In this document: piece by piece, positions 34,714 to 42,550 of the stretch
How the letters are laid out: each line of letters starts with the position of its first letter
Position numbering within the stretch: the stretch's first letter is position 1
Assembly (NCBI GenBank): GCA_964478225.1
Contig: CAYZHM010000002.1
Location: 124,001-188,000 of the forward strand
Source: CAYZHM01 sp964478225
GTDB lineage: Bacteria > Pseudomonadota > Alphaproteobacteria > Micavibrionales > Micavibrionaceae
Length of the DNA stretch: 64,000 nt
Direction: 5' to 3'
Program-made: the position numbers and the translations under genes
Notes under the pieces: model-generated
Database searches by the model: none
Seen by the model: only the letters and a program-made list of their open reading frames with translations
What the model was told of the DNA's origin: nothing

Positions 34714-35901
34714 ATGAATAATCGCACACAATATTTCATTCAAATCCTCGAAAAAATCGGCAGCCCGCTGATGAATGCGGTCATTGAGACCAGCAAAGCT
34801 GATAACTCAGAACAAGCGCAAGCGAAGAAGATTGCGGAACTGCTTTCGAAATCCGTACAGACCAGCATTGCGCTTGGCGAGTTGATTGATATCGGTGTCA
34901 TGGGCGAGCAAAGCGATTCCATGCGCGTTGCGTTGGCGGGCCTAAGCGCGCCGTTGATTGCGAATATTCACCGGCAAACGGGACAAACACCGCAAGAGCA
35001 GGATATAAAAACCATTACCGGGGCAATGCAAGCGGTGCTGAGTTTTTCAGAAAACTTCACACCCTCACCTGAGAATACAGCGCGACTGGAAGCCTTGGTT
35101 GCCAAGGGGCAGAGCGTCGATATTCATCAAATTCAGGCGCAATATATGCGGGCTTTTGTTCCGGTCATTAACGCAGTGGCGGAATTTCCGTTCGGCCATC
35201 AGGAAACAAAGTTGATGACGATGATCAGCTCCAGGTTGATTGCCCGCGCAGAAGACATCGCAGCCGTGCTTAGTGAAAATGGTGACGAGCTGGAACAAAA
35301 GCGTATTGCTTTGGCGATATTGAATGCGTTGGCGCCGATTTATGCCGCATGTCACCGCGAGGAAACTGCAAAACTGACGGCACTTAATGAAGATAAGCGG
35401 GCGGCACTTCCAAAAGATTCCGGCGGCGGGATTTCGCTTGATGGGCTGTGGAAAAACTTCGAGATCCGCGCTGTTCTCATGGAAACACTGGTTCATAGTA
35501 TACTCGGCGGGACACCAGTTTCTTCCGGCTCGAGCCAGTCTCCGGCAGTTTCTCAGCCTGCCCCTGTGGCCGAAAGCCCGGCACCTCCTCCAGCGGCCCC
35601 GCCCGCTCCGCCGGTCGAAAAACCGGCCTCTCCGCCGCCTCAATCCGTGGAAAAACCCCAAAATCCACCCCCTGCGGGCAATCCTATGGCCATGTTTGCC
35701 AAGAAGCCCTCTACCCCAGACTCAGGAGCGCAGGAAGCCCCTAAACCCTTGGAAAACAAGGATTCTCCACAACCTCCTGTGGACAAGCCTGTGGAGCCTT
35801 CGCCGGAAAGTGGCGAAAAAGCTGGCGGAGAGCAAAAAAAGTCTGATAAAATTAATCCAATGGCGTTCTTTAAAACGCCTCCGCAGACTGATGAGGGATA
35901 A
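34714..35901 (+). CDS. Unknown protein with proline-rich tail, secretion-locus associated
   Basis: I do not recognise this 395-residue protein. Residues 1-270 are helical and soluble (MNNRTQYFIQILEKIGSPLM, LLSKSVQTSIALGELIDIGV, IALAILNALAPIYAACHREE); no signal peptide or membrane helix. Residues 275-395 are a low-complexity, Pro/Ala/Glu/Lys-rich tail in which PMAMFAKKP and NPMAFFKTP repeat as a short motif. It is six bases before the transglycosylase gene and is rightward like the Dot/Icm genes. A cytoplasmic adaptor or a secreted substrate are both possible; neither is shown. Confidence 0.75.
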   Translation: MNNRTQYFIQILEKIGSPLMNAVIETSKADNSEQAQAKKIAELLSKSVQTSIALGELIDIGVMGEQSDSMRVALAGLSAPLIANIHRQTGQTPQEQDIKTITGAMQAVLSFSENFTPSPENTARLEALVAKGQSVDIHQIQAQYMRAFVPVINAVAEFPFGHQETKLMTMISSRLIARAEDIAAVLSENGDELEQKRIALAILNALAPIYAACHREETAKLTALNEDKRAALPKDSGGGISLDGLWKNFEIRAVLMETLVHSILGGTPVSSGSSQSPAVSQPAPVAESPAPPPAAPPAPPVEKPASPPPQSVEKPQNPPPAGNPMAMFAKKPSTPDSGAQEAPKPLENKDSPQPPVDKPVEPSPESGEKAGGEQKKSDKINPMAFFKTPPQTDEG

Positions 35902-35907
35902 TGTGTT

Positions 35908-36327
35908 ATGGCGGTTGGGAAGATTTTAGCATCTTGCATGATCCTTGCCTCGCAAACTTATTCAATTCCACCGGCTTTGCTGGTCGGGATTTATAAGGCC
36001 GAAGGCGGGAAAATAGGGCAAGAAGTCCGCAATACCAATGGCAGTTATGATTTAGGGCCAATGCAGATCAACACGCTGTGGATGCCTGAATTGGCGTCCA
36101 GATGGGGCGTTGATGAGGCGACTGCGCGGCAATGGGTGCGCGATGATGCCTGCACGAATGTCGGCGTGGCTGCCTGGATCTTGAAAAATCACATGGATGA
36201 GACTGAGAGCCTGTCTCAGGCCATAGCCTATTACCATTCACGTACGCCAACACATGGCACCAAATATAAAAAACGCGTGATCGCGATTTTGCGTGAAAAC
36301 GGATTGGTTAAATCCGGAGAACAGTAA
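35908..36327 (+). CDS. VirB1/IagB-like lytic transglycosylase
   Basis: A 139-residue SLT-type lysozyme-like domain. The catalytic Glu is in LLVGIYKAEGGKIG (near residue 31), followed by YDLGPMQINTLWM (the G-x-M-Q-I-N motif) and AIAYYHSRTP (the A-x-x-x-Y-h-S motif). Such small transglycosylases open peptidoglycan for type III/IV secretion machines and pili. No standard signal peptide is seen; the N-terminal MAVGKILASCMILAS is only weakly hydrophobic, so export is uncertain. It follows the unknown gene by six bases and precedes dotD by 167 bases. Confidence 0.9.
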   Translation: MAVGKILASCMILASQTYSIPPALLVGIYKAEGGKIGQEVRNTNGSYDLGPMQINTLWMPELASRWGVDEATARQWVRDDACTNVGVAAWILKNHMDETESLSQAIAYYHSRTPTHGTKYKKRVIAILRENGLVKSGEQ

Positions 36328-36494
36328 ACTTCTCATCGCCTGAATATCAAAAGCTTTCATCATAAAAGTGGGGGCAAATTTCAGGCTGATCTTGCTCCGT
36401 ATTTCCATACCCGTTAGTCTTGTGAGATAAGCGCTTATTTCCTCGGGTTATTTGCCCATTTCGGGCGTTTCCCGAACCGGAGACCATACGACCT

Positions 36495-37007
36495 ATGATT
36501 CGAATCAAAACCTTCATCTGTCTATCGCTATGCGTGTTTGTTTGCGCAGCGTGCAGCGGCGTTGTCGGTGAGAATTTCAGCGACGCGCGGCCCCAGCTGG
36601 TCGCGGAGCCTGATACTGTCTCGGCGATGCTTGCAGATGCGGCTGACCGTGCGTCTACCGCACTGGAGACGCTGGCGGCGGTTGAATATTCGCGCACGCC
36701 TGGTGTCGTCGTAGCACCGATCGGCGATGCGCCGGCTGAGCTACGGCGCGCAATTACAGTGAATTGGGTTGGGCCGGTTGAACAAATCACAAAAACCATG
36801 GCCGACCGTGCCGGTTATCACTTTTCTGCCATTGGGAATCCTCCTCCGGTTCCGATTGTGATCTCGATTGATGTTGAAAATAAACCCGTTATTGATGTTT
36901 TGCGTGACATCGGACTTCAGCTTGGCCTGCGGGCTGATTTGAAGGTTGATGGAAACGCTCAAGTTGTTGAATTGCATTACCCTCCGACCGCTGGTATTGG
37001 CGGTTAA
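36495..37007 (+). CDS. dotD: Type IVB secretion outer-membrane lipoprotein DotD/TraH
   Basis: A 170-residue lipoprotein. Signal peptide ends in the lipobox VCAACSG (lipidated Cys near residue 17). The C-terminal half is a secretin-N0-like domain (EQITKTMADRAGYHFSAIG, then VPIVISIDVENKPVIDVLRD and IGLQLGLRADLKVDG), the fold known for Legionella DotD. DotD with DotC targets DotH to the outer membrane to make the core complex. It is followed 18 bases later by dotC. Length is close to Legionella DotD. Confidence 0.9.
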   Translation: MIRIKTFICLSLCVFVCAACSGVVGENFSDARPQLVAEPDTVSAMLADAADRASTALETLAAVEYSRTPGVVVAPIGDAPAELRRAITVNWVGPVEQITKTMADRAGYHFSAIGNPPPVPIVISIDVENKPVIDVLRDIGLQLGLRADLKVDGNAQVVELHYPPTAGIGG

Positions 37008-37025
37008 ACTTTTTCTAGGTGGCTC

Positions 37026-38003
37026 ATGATCGCGCCCGCGTTGTTTAACTCTAAACTGCCTGTTCTCCGCATTTTTGCGGTTATTGGTGCTTTTGCCACA
37101 GGGTTTTTGTGTCAAAATGTTCAAGCTCAACAGCTTGCTGCAGCCTCTACCCCATCAGGTTCCCAGGAATTTGCCTTGCCTACCGAGGAAGATGAACGCG
37201 TGTATGTGTATGATGGCGATGGAGTGAAGAAGTATCTTGAGAATATTGATGGCGGCGGCGAGGCTTCAACGCCCCAAAGTTTGCAGGATATTCAGAATCT
37301 TGAAAAAGAGAATGTTACTGAAGAATCAGGAATGCCGTTTGATATCCGCGAAGAAGCGTTGCGTGAGGCAGCGATTTCATTCGGTGCCCGTGCTGGTTTG
37401 GCTTGGCGTACCTATGAAATTCGCAATGAATTGCAAGACCGTGGGCGCTATCTTGACAAGATTTACAATTTTTCAAACTTGCTGATCCCGGCGCCGTCAG
37501 GGCTTTTAATCGAGCCACCGATTATTAACGAGGCCGTCAATTCTATGATTATTGCTGATGGCGGACAGCAGGCTGCTGTATCTGACCGGATCTATAACAT
37601 TGTGAACAATGCGAAAATTGTTTCAACATCGCGCACATGGCGTGATTATCTCGAGCGTGAGTGGGGCAATATCGAGCCGCCGCCTGATATTTTACGTCCT
37701 GAAAACAAGGAAGAGCGCAAAGTTTGGGTCGAGCTTGTGGCCAAAGGATGGGAAGAAGGCATTCAACAGGCCAATGAAATTTTTGCAGATGACCTTAATC
37801 AGTTAACCGCAGATTTCCGCGGCATGGTGCGTTACAGAGTTTTGCTTGCTCAGGGCATGGTATCGCCGCCTTACGCCTTACAGGTTGATCGCGGCGTTAC
37901 GGGCGGCGGAAGCTCCATGCGCGTGGGCGATCGTGCCGTACAGATTACCGGTATTCCAGAACTCATAACAGGATCGGATCAATGGCAGCCCGCAAACCGA
38001 TAA
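37026..38003 (+). CDS. dotC: Type IVB secretion outer-membrane protein DotC/TraI
   Basis: A 325-residue exported protein of the DotC family. The central part is typical: REEALREAAISFGARAGLAW with RTYEIRNELQDRGRYLDKIYNF, then LLIPAPSGLLIEPPIINEA and ISTSRTWRDYLEREW-like text (VSTSRTWRDYLEREW), and GWEEGIQQANEIFADDLNQL near the C-terminus. The signal region ends GFLCQNVQAQQ: a Cys is present but GFLC is not a canonical lipobox, so cleavage after VQA by signal peptidase I is possible, unlike Legionella DotC, which is a lipoprotein. It overlaps dotB by 22 bases. Confidence 0.92.
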   Translation: MIAPALFNSKLPVLRIFAVIGAFATGFLCQNVQAQQLAAASTPSGSQEFALPTEEDERVYVYDGDGVKKYLENIDGGGEASTPQSLQDIQNLEKENVTEESGMPFDIREEALREAAISFGARAGLAWRTYEIRNELQDRGRYLDKIYNFSNLLIPAPSGLLIEPPIINEAVNSMIIADGGQQAAVSDRIYNIVNNAKIVSTSRTWRDYLEREWGNIEPPPDILRPENKEERKVWVELVAKGWEEGIQQANEIFADDLNQLTADFRGMVRYRVLLAQGMVSPPYALQVDRGVTGGGSSMRVGDRAVQITGIPELITGSDQWQPANR

Positions 38004-39145
38004 GCCTTGTTAAAACGAAAGATACGCATGCGTTAACCTGGCCGGAAGAGCCGGGGCGCTTTACGGATACGCATATTGATGCTTTTTTGCTTTGGTGCGT
38101 TAAACAAAACTCTTCTGATGTTACCATTCAGTCCGAAAGACAGGTTTATAACGAGATTCACGGAAAATTATATCCGGCAACCGTGCGCAATATCGATGCG
38201 GCGGACATGGCGATATTCCTGACCAAGATTTATGGGCCGGAAGCGCAGGCGCGTTTGGCCGCAGCAAGAGATCTGGACGTATCGTATGAAATCAGGCCTG
38301 ACAGGTACACACGCATACGTTTTCGTGTGAACATCACGGCTATCCTTGCAAGGGGGCGTGACGGGGCGCAAATCACTATGCGCGTTCTGCCATCCGAGCC
38401 ACCGTCGATGAGTGCGCTTAGTATCGAGCGCGAAATTATTGAAGCTTGGGCGCCGCGGCAGGGCATCGTTATTGTGACGGGCCCTACTGGGTCCGGTAAA
38501 ACCACATTGCTTGCAGCCGGCAACCGCATGATGCTCGAGCGCCCTGAAGGGTGCGGCAAAATGCTGACCTACGAAGCGCCGATTGAATATGTGTATGATG
38601 CGGTGGAAAGCGCGCGCTCTATCGTTGCGCAAACTGAAATTCCGCGCCACCTTCCGAATTTTGCTGCGGGTATTCGAAACGCCCTACGCCGAAAACCGGA
38701 AATTATTCTGGTCGGGGAATCACGTGACAAAGAAACGATCAATGCTTCTATTGAGGCGGCACAAACGGGGCATACTGTGTACACCACAACGCATACGATG
38801 GGGGTCGCCAACACTGTGCAGCGTATGATTTCAACCTATGACATTGAAGAGCGCGAAGAGCGCGCGATTGCGCTGATGGAAACATTGCGCATGATTGTGA
38901 CACAGTCTCTTGCGCCGCGTATCGGTGGTGGGAGGATCGGCGTGCGCGAATGGATGATTTTCCCGGATATCGTGCGGGAAAAGCTGATGGAGATGCCTTA
39001 TACGAAGTGGCAGACAGAAATTCAGCGTATGATTAATAATTATGGCCGTACGATGGAAAGATCGGCTGAGATCATATATGAAAAAGGCCTGATTGATCGG
39101 CGATCATATCTTTGGCTGTCTTCAAGCACAGGTTCTGGAGCTTGA
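37982..39145 (+). CDS. dotB: Type IVB secretion ATPase DotB/TraJ
   Basis: A 387-residue hexameric ATPase of the PilT/VirB11-like superfamily. It has the N-terminal PAS-like domain with FLLWCVKQNSSDVTIQSE, then Walker A GPTGSGKTT (near residue 167), the Asp box MLTYEAPIEYVYD, Walker B-like IILVGESRDKET (near residue 241), and the His box GHTVYTTTHTMG. DotB docks on the DotO (IcmB) ATPase at the cytoplasmic base to start secretion. It overlaps the end of dotC and is followed by icmT. Confidence 0.95.
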   Translation: MAARKPISLVKTKDTHALTWPEEPGRFTDTHIDAFLLWCVKQNSSDVTIQSERQVYNEIHGKLYPATVRNIDAADMAIFLTKIYGPEAQARLAAARDLDVSYEIRPDRYTRIRFRVNITAILARGRDGAQITMRVLPSEPPSMSALSIEREIIEAWAPRQGIVIVTGPTGSGKTTLLAAGNRMMLERPEGCGKMLTYEAPIEYVYDAVESARSIVAQTEIPRHLPNFAAGIRNALRRKPEIILVGESRDKETINASIEAAQTGHTVYTTTHTMGVANTVQRMISTYDIEEREERAIALMETLRMIVTQSLAPRIGGGRIGVREWMIFPDIVREKLMEMPYTKWQTEIQRMINNYGRTMERSAEIIYEKGLIDRRSYLWLSSSTGSGA

Positions 39146-39180
39146 TGGTAAACTCCGATTATTTTTGGTACACTTAAAGA

Positions 39181-39489
39181 ATGTCCAAGGCCGGTAAAGA
39201 ACTCGTCGCACTCGAAGAACAGGTCAACTGGCACTGGCGCAATTCCATGAAACCGGTGCGGTTTTTCGCATTTGATGCGCGGGCGGCTCTGCCTTTACCG
39301 ATGTTGCTGGTGTATTTCCGGATATCCACAGTGCTCGTCTCACTGCTTTTTTTGTTGTTTTTCCGCTATCTTGAGCGGAAAGGCCTTACATTTCCTGCGG
39401 CTTTGCGGAATTTCCGTTCGTGGCTTGTTGGAAAAAATCGTCCTGGTTGGGTCGGCGCACTGAAAAACAAATTCGTTGATTATCTGTGA
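39181..39489 (+). CDS. icmT: IcmT/TraK family inner-membrane protein
   Basis: A 102-residue protein: QVNWHWRNSMKPVRFFAFDARAALPLPMLLVYFRI matches the IcmT signature of a WR-x-S/T-x-x-P-x-R-F-F-x-x-D-A-R block followed by a hydrophobic stretch (quoted in parts), with one or two membrane segments (about residues 38-62) and a basic C-terminus. IcmT is essential in Legionella, where it is needed for secretion and egress. Its place directly after dotB matches traK after traJ in R64-type plasmids. The ATG is 35 bases after the dotB stop. Confidence 0.85.
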   Translation: MSKAGKELVALEEQVNWHWRNSMKPVRFFAFDARAALPLPMLLVYFRISTVLVSLLFLLFFRYLERKGLTFPAALRNFRSWLVGKNRPGWVGALKNKFVDYL

Positions 39490-39552
39490 TTTCCTGATTA
39501 TTCTTTGGCTTAAATTTGCACGTAAAAATTTAAATCAAAAAGGTCTTCGCTC

Positions 39553-41307
39553 ATGAGGCTTGCAAGCTTATTGCCGTTACTTACGATTCCAGCGTTGATG
39601 CTGGGTTCCGCTCATTTCATTACACCAGCCCAGGCCGGTTTTCAGTGGGTTCCCGCTGAAAACCCGTCCCCGGCCAAATCTGCTCCTGCTCCGCTTGCTC
39701 AAAGTAATGACGCGAGCGATGATGTTCTGGTTCCAATGATGATTGAACCCCGTGGGACCCCTCCTGAGCCTGCAAATGCCCCTCCAAGGCCCTTGTCTGC
39801 TGCGCCTTACTCTCCGGCTGCACCTTATGCGGAGAATTTTGAGGCCAACCGAGAATATAAAGAGCCAGATCTTCCAGCTTTGACTCCGTTGCCGTTGGAC
39901 GAAGTGAAAGAGCCTGTCATGCACACCAAGAAAATTGGTGTGGACGATGAGACAAGCAAAAAGCCCTTAGAGATGCCTGATTACATGCGGGCGTCTGATT
40001 TGCCGCCCCTGCCGCCGCCTGTTTATGATGACAATAAACCGGTTCCAGCAGACGCGCGTGAGCAGGCCGTTACAACAGAAGCTCAAAATGGAGTTGCGAA
40101 AGCAAACGGAACGCCAAGCACTGAAGGAAATAACGAGATCCAGTCTGTTTCAGGATGGTTGAATAATGAAACCACTTTGCAAGAACGTTCCTGGACACAA
40201 GGCAAGATTGACCCTGAAATCACCCCTCTTCCCAGTGCCAAAGAGCCAGCCAAGAAAGAGCCGCAAAGCACCTATGACGCAGTTGAAGGGTTTGGAAGCG
40301 ATCTTCCACTTGCCCTTGCATTGTCTCAGGTTGTGCCTCCTCAATATTCCTATTCCTTTGGTTCCGGCGTTAATCCTGGCGCACGGGTGTCATGGAATGG
40401 TGGAAAACCGTGGGACATCGTGTTGAAAGACATGGTGGCGCCATTAAACGTTGGAGCAACAATTTCTGGTAAGAGTGTGATTTTATCGTCAAGCGGAAAG
40501 CGGTCGGGATCACAGACCCTTGGAACACTAGAGACGAAACCCAAAAATTCTGGTGAAAAGATAAAGCGTAAGAATATTTTGGATCCAGGCAATCAATCCC
40601 CTGTTGAAGATTCAATCTTGGTGCCAATGCCTGGGGAAATGCCTCCTCCTATGACTGATGATATGAGCGATGCATTGCCTGATCTTGATTCCCCGGCGGA
40701 TCTCTCCTCTTCTTACACGCGCGAGGCCTCGGGACGCACAAGGATGTCTGAAACAATAGAACAGGAAATGAAGGCGGAAAATATTCAGCTGCGGATGCGC
40801 GAAAGCGAACAGGAAATATTGGCGCCTGTTGAGCCTTACAAGCCAGGCCGCAAGTATGACCTTGTACAAACACAAGATGCTTCCAGCGAGCGTATGCCAG
40901 AGTTTGCATCAGCACAGGATATGGAAACGGTGGAATTAAAGCAGGCTAGTGTTCCACAGGATGCGCCGTTCCAAACAGTTTCCCAAAAACTGGCCGTTGT
41001 TGGCGAAGAAATGAAAAGCGCAAACAAAGTCTCTGCAAATGATATGCGCATGTGGGAGGCCCATAAGGGCGATAGTTTGAAAGAAACACTTGTAAACTGG
41101 AGCCGCGACGCCAATATCAATTTGGTCTGGAACACGCCGAAGGATTACACGGTGGGTTCGAATGTGTTGATGAATGGAACGTTCAAAAGCGCGATTAAAT
41201 CGATTTTCGCGGAAGGCCTTAGCGGTCTTGATAAGCCCCCGTTCCGTTTTGTTGACAATCCGAACTCCAACCAACCAACAACGTTTATTGTTGGCGAAGG
41301 CGCTTAA
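39553..41307 (+). CDS. Exported protein with two TcpQ/PilL-like domains
   Basis: A 584-residue exported protein. The signal peptide is residues 1-28 (ITPAQA|GF). Residues 30-240 are proline-rich and probably disordered. A first small domain, residues about 250-315 (PLALALSQVVPPQYSYSFGS, then GKPWDIVLKDMVAPLNVGAT), and a second at the C-terminus, residues about 498-582 (MWEAHKGDSLKETLVNWSRD, INLVWNTPKDYTVGSNVLMN), both look like TcpQ/PilL-type domains, which partner secretins. It ends the first rightward block, in the place where R64 has traL between traK and traM. It may add an outer-membrane or periplasmic ring to the DotC/DotD/DotH core. Confidence 0.8.
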   Translation: MRLASLLPLLTIPALMLGSAHFITPAQAGFQWVPAENPSPAKSAPAPLAQSNDASDDVLVPMMIEPRGTPPEPANAPPRPLSAAPYSPAAPYAENFEANREYKEPDLPALTPLPLDEVKEPVMHTKKIGVDDETSKKPLEMPDYMRASDLPPLPPPVYDDNKPVPADAREQAVTTEAQNGVAKANGTPSTEGNNEIQSVSGWLNNETTLQERSWTQGKIDPEITPLPSAKEPAKKEPQSTYDAVEGFGSDLPLALALSQVVPPQYSYSFGSGVNPGARVSWNGGKPWDIVLKDMVAPLNVGATISGKSVILSSSGKRSGSQTLGTLETKPKNSGEKIKRKNILDPGNQSPVEDSILVPMPGEMPPPMTDDMSDALPDLDSPADLSSSYTREASGRTRMSETIEQEMKAENIQLRMRESEQEILAPVEPYKPGRKYDLVQTQDASSERMPEFASAQDMETVELKQASVPQDAPFQTVSQKLAVVGEEMKSANKVSANDMRMWEAHKGDSLKETLVNWSRDANINLVWNTPKDYTVGSNVLMNGTFKSAIKSIFAEGLSGLDKPPFRFVDNPNSNQPTTFIVGEGA

Positions 41308-41319
41308 AGCTCTATCTCT

Positions 41320-42528
41320 TTAGTATGGCGACATGAAGTTTACCAGGGAAAGCTGTTGCATTCTTGCTGTAACGGTGAAGGATGCTTCGATTTGTGCCAA
41401 AATCGTGCTCAGCTTCAACGCAACTTCGTTTTGATCGATATCTTCAACATCAGAAATAATATTTTGCAGCAAATGTTGCTGGGCATTGTGGTCGGTTTTT
41501 ATTTCGGTGATCCGTGTTTGCGCTGTACCAAGATTGTAAGAAATTAAGTCAATGTTGTTCAGGGCTGTATCCATCTGAGCAATCATTCCATTCATCACAC
41601 GATAGAAATTGTCTTTCATTTCTTCAAGATCTGCACCAGGCGCGCCTAGAACGTCAGGACTAAAAGGCGGTGTGGCCGTATTTGGGGCCAAATAAGCATC
41701 AGCGATTGGCGGCAAACTTCCGTTCTTGATATAGGCTATCCCGACAAGAATATCGCGGAACGGTTCGGCGTTTGCTAAGGCTGTATATTTAATTTCTACT
41801 GTATCATCGACCCGCGCAAAAATGTCTCCTACCGTACCATTGCTAAGCTCAGTCGAGTAACCGATAAGAGAATCCGTTATAGCACGCGGATTGACGCTTG
41901 CATCCCGTGCATTCAAATTGGTGATGAGTTGATCAGTTGTGATCGTCCCTTGTTTCCAGTCGGTAATTAATGAACTGATTGCCGCCTCAAGTGCCCCTGT
42001 GTCTGTTACAGGCGTGGTTAAAGTTTCTGAACCGCTTAAAAGATAACGATCTCCGTCCTTTACATTCAAAAGGGTAGTCATTGTATCGTACAAAGTATCG
42101 GCATATTGAATGAGTGCGCCGAGATCAACGTCAACATCTGCGGAATCATGTCCAACCTGCGTTGTTTCAATCTCAGGCGTCAAAGGATCGTCATAGGTAA
42201 GGACTTCGCCTTGCTGATGTGTGCCTTCTTGCAAGAGTCCTGTCATCACGTTGAGAATATTGCGGGCTTGATCCTGGAATTCCTTGACCGCGCCGCGCAT
42301 CAATTCAATCCGGCGCGAGGCGTTGGTAATGTTTTCTTTGTAAACCTCAAGACTGCCGAATGCAGCGCGAGAGCGCTCGGATGTCATGACCTGGGTCTTA
42401 AGACCTGTGTATTTTTGCGTAATTTTACCCGTAGCAAGCTGGGTGGATAGGCTGTCCATCTGAACTTGTTGCTTGTTGATGCGGGTGATCTGTGAGAGAG
42501 CCTGAGCTAATGTTGAAACGCCTGTCAT
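41320..42528 (-). CDS. flgL: Flagellar hook-filament junction protein FlgL
   Basis: A 402-residue flagellin-like protein (HAP3). The N-terminal D0/D1 helices open MTGVSTLAQALSQITRINKQ with LSTQLATGKITQKYTGLKTQ, and the C-terminal helix has MDTALNNIDLISYNLGTAQT and EVALKLSTILAQIEASFTVT. It joins FlgK to the filament. GAGGAG upstream of the ATG; 22 bases after flgK on the same strand. It is convergent with the TcpQ-like gene, the stops being 12 bases apart. Confidence 0.93.
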   Translation of the reverse strand: MTGVSTLAQALSQITRINKQQVQMDSLSTQLATGKITQKYTGLKTQVMTSERSRAAFGSLEVYKENITNASRRIELMRGAVKEFQDQARNILNVMTGLLQEGTHQQGEVLTYDDPLTPEIETTQVGHDSADVDVDLGALIQYADTLYDTMTTLLNVKDGDRYLLSGSETLTTPVTDTGALEAAISSLITDWKQGTITTDQLITNLNARDASVNPRAITDSLIGYSTELSNGTVGDIFARVDDTVEIKYTALANAEPFRDILVGIAYIKNGSLPPIADAYLAPNTATPPFSPDVLGAPGADLEEMKDNFYRVMNGMIAQMDTALNNIDLISYNLGTAQTRITEIKTDHNAQQHLLQNIISDVEDIDQNEVALKLSTILAQIEASFTVTARMQQLSLVNFMSPY

Positions 42529-42550
42529 GATTTATTCTCCTCTATATTTT

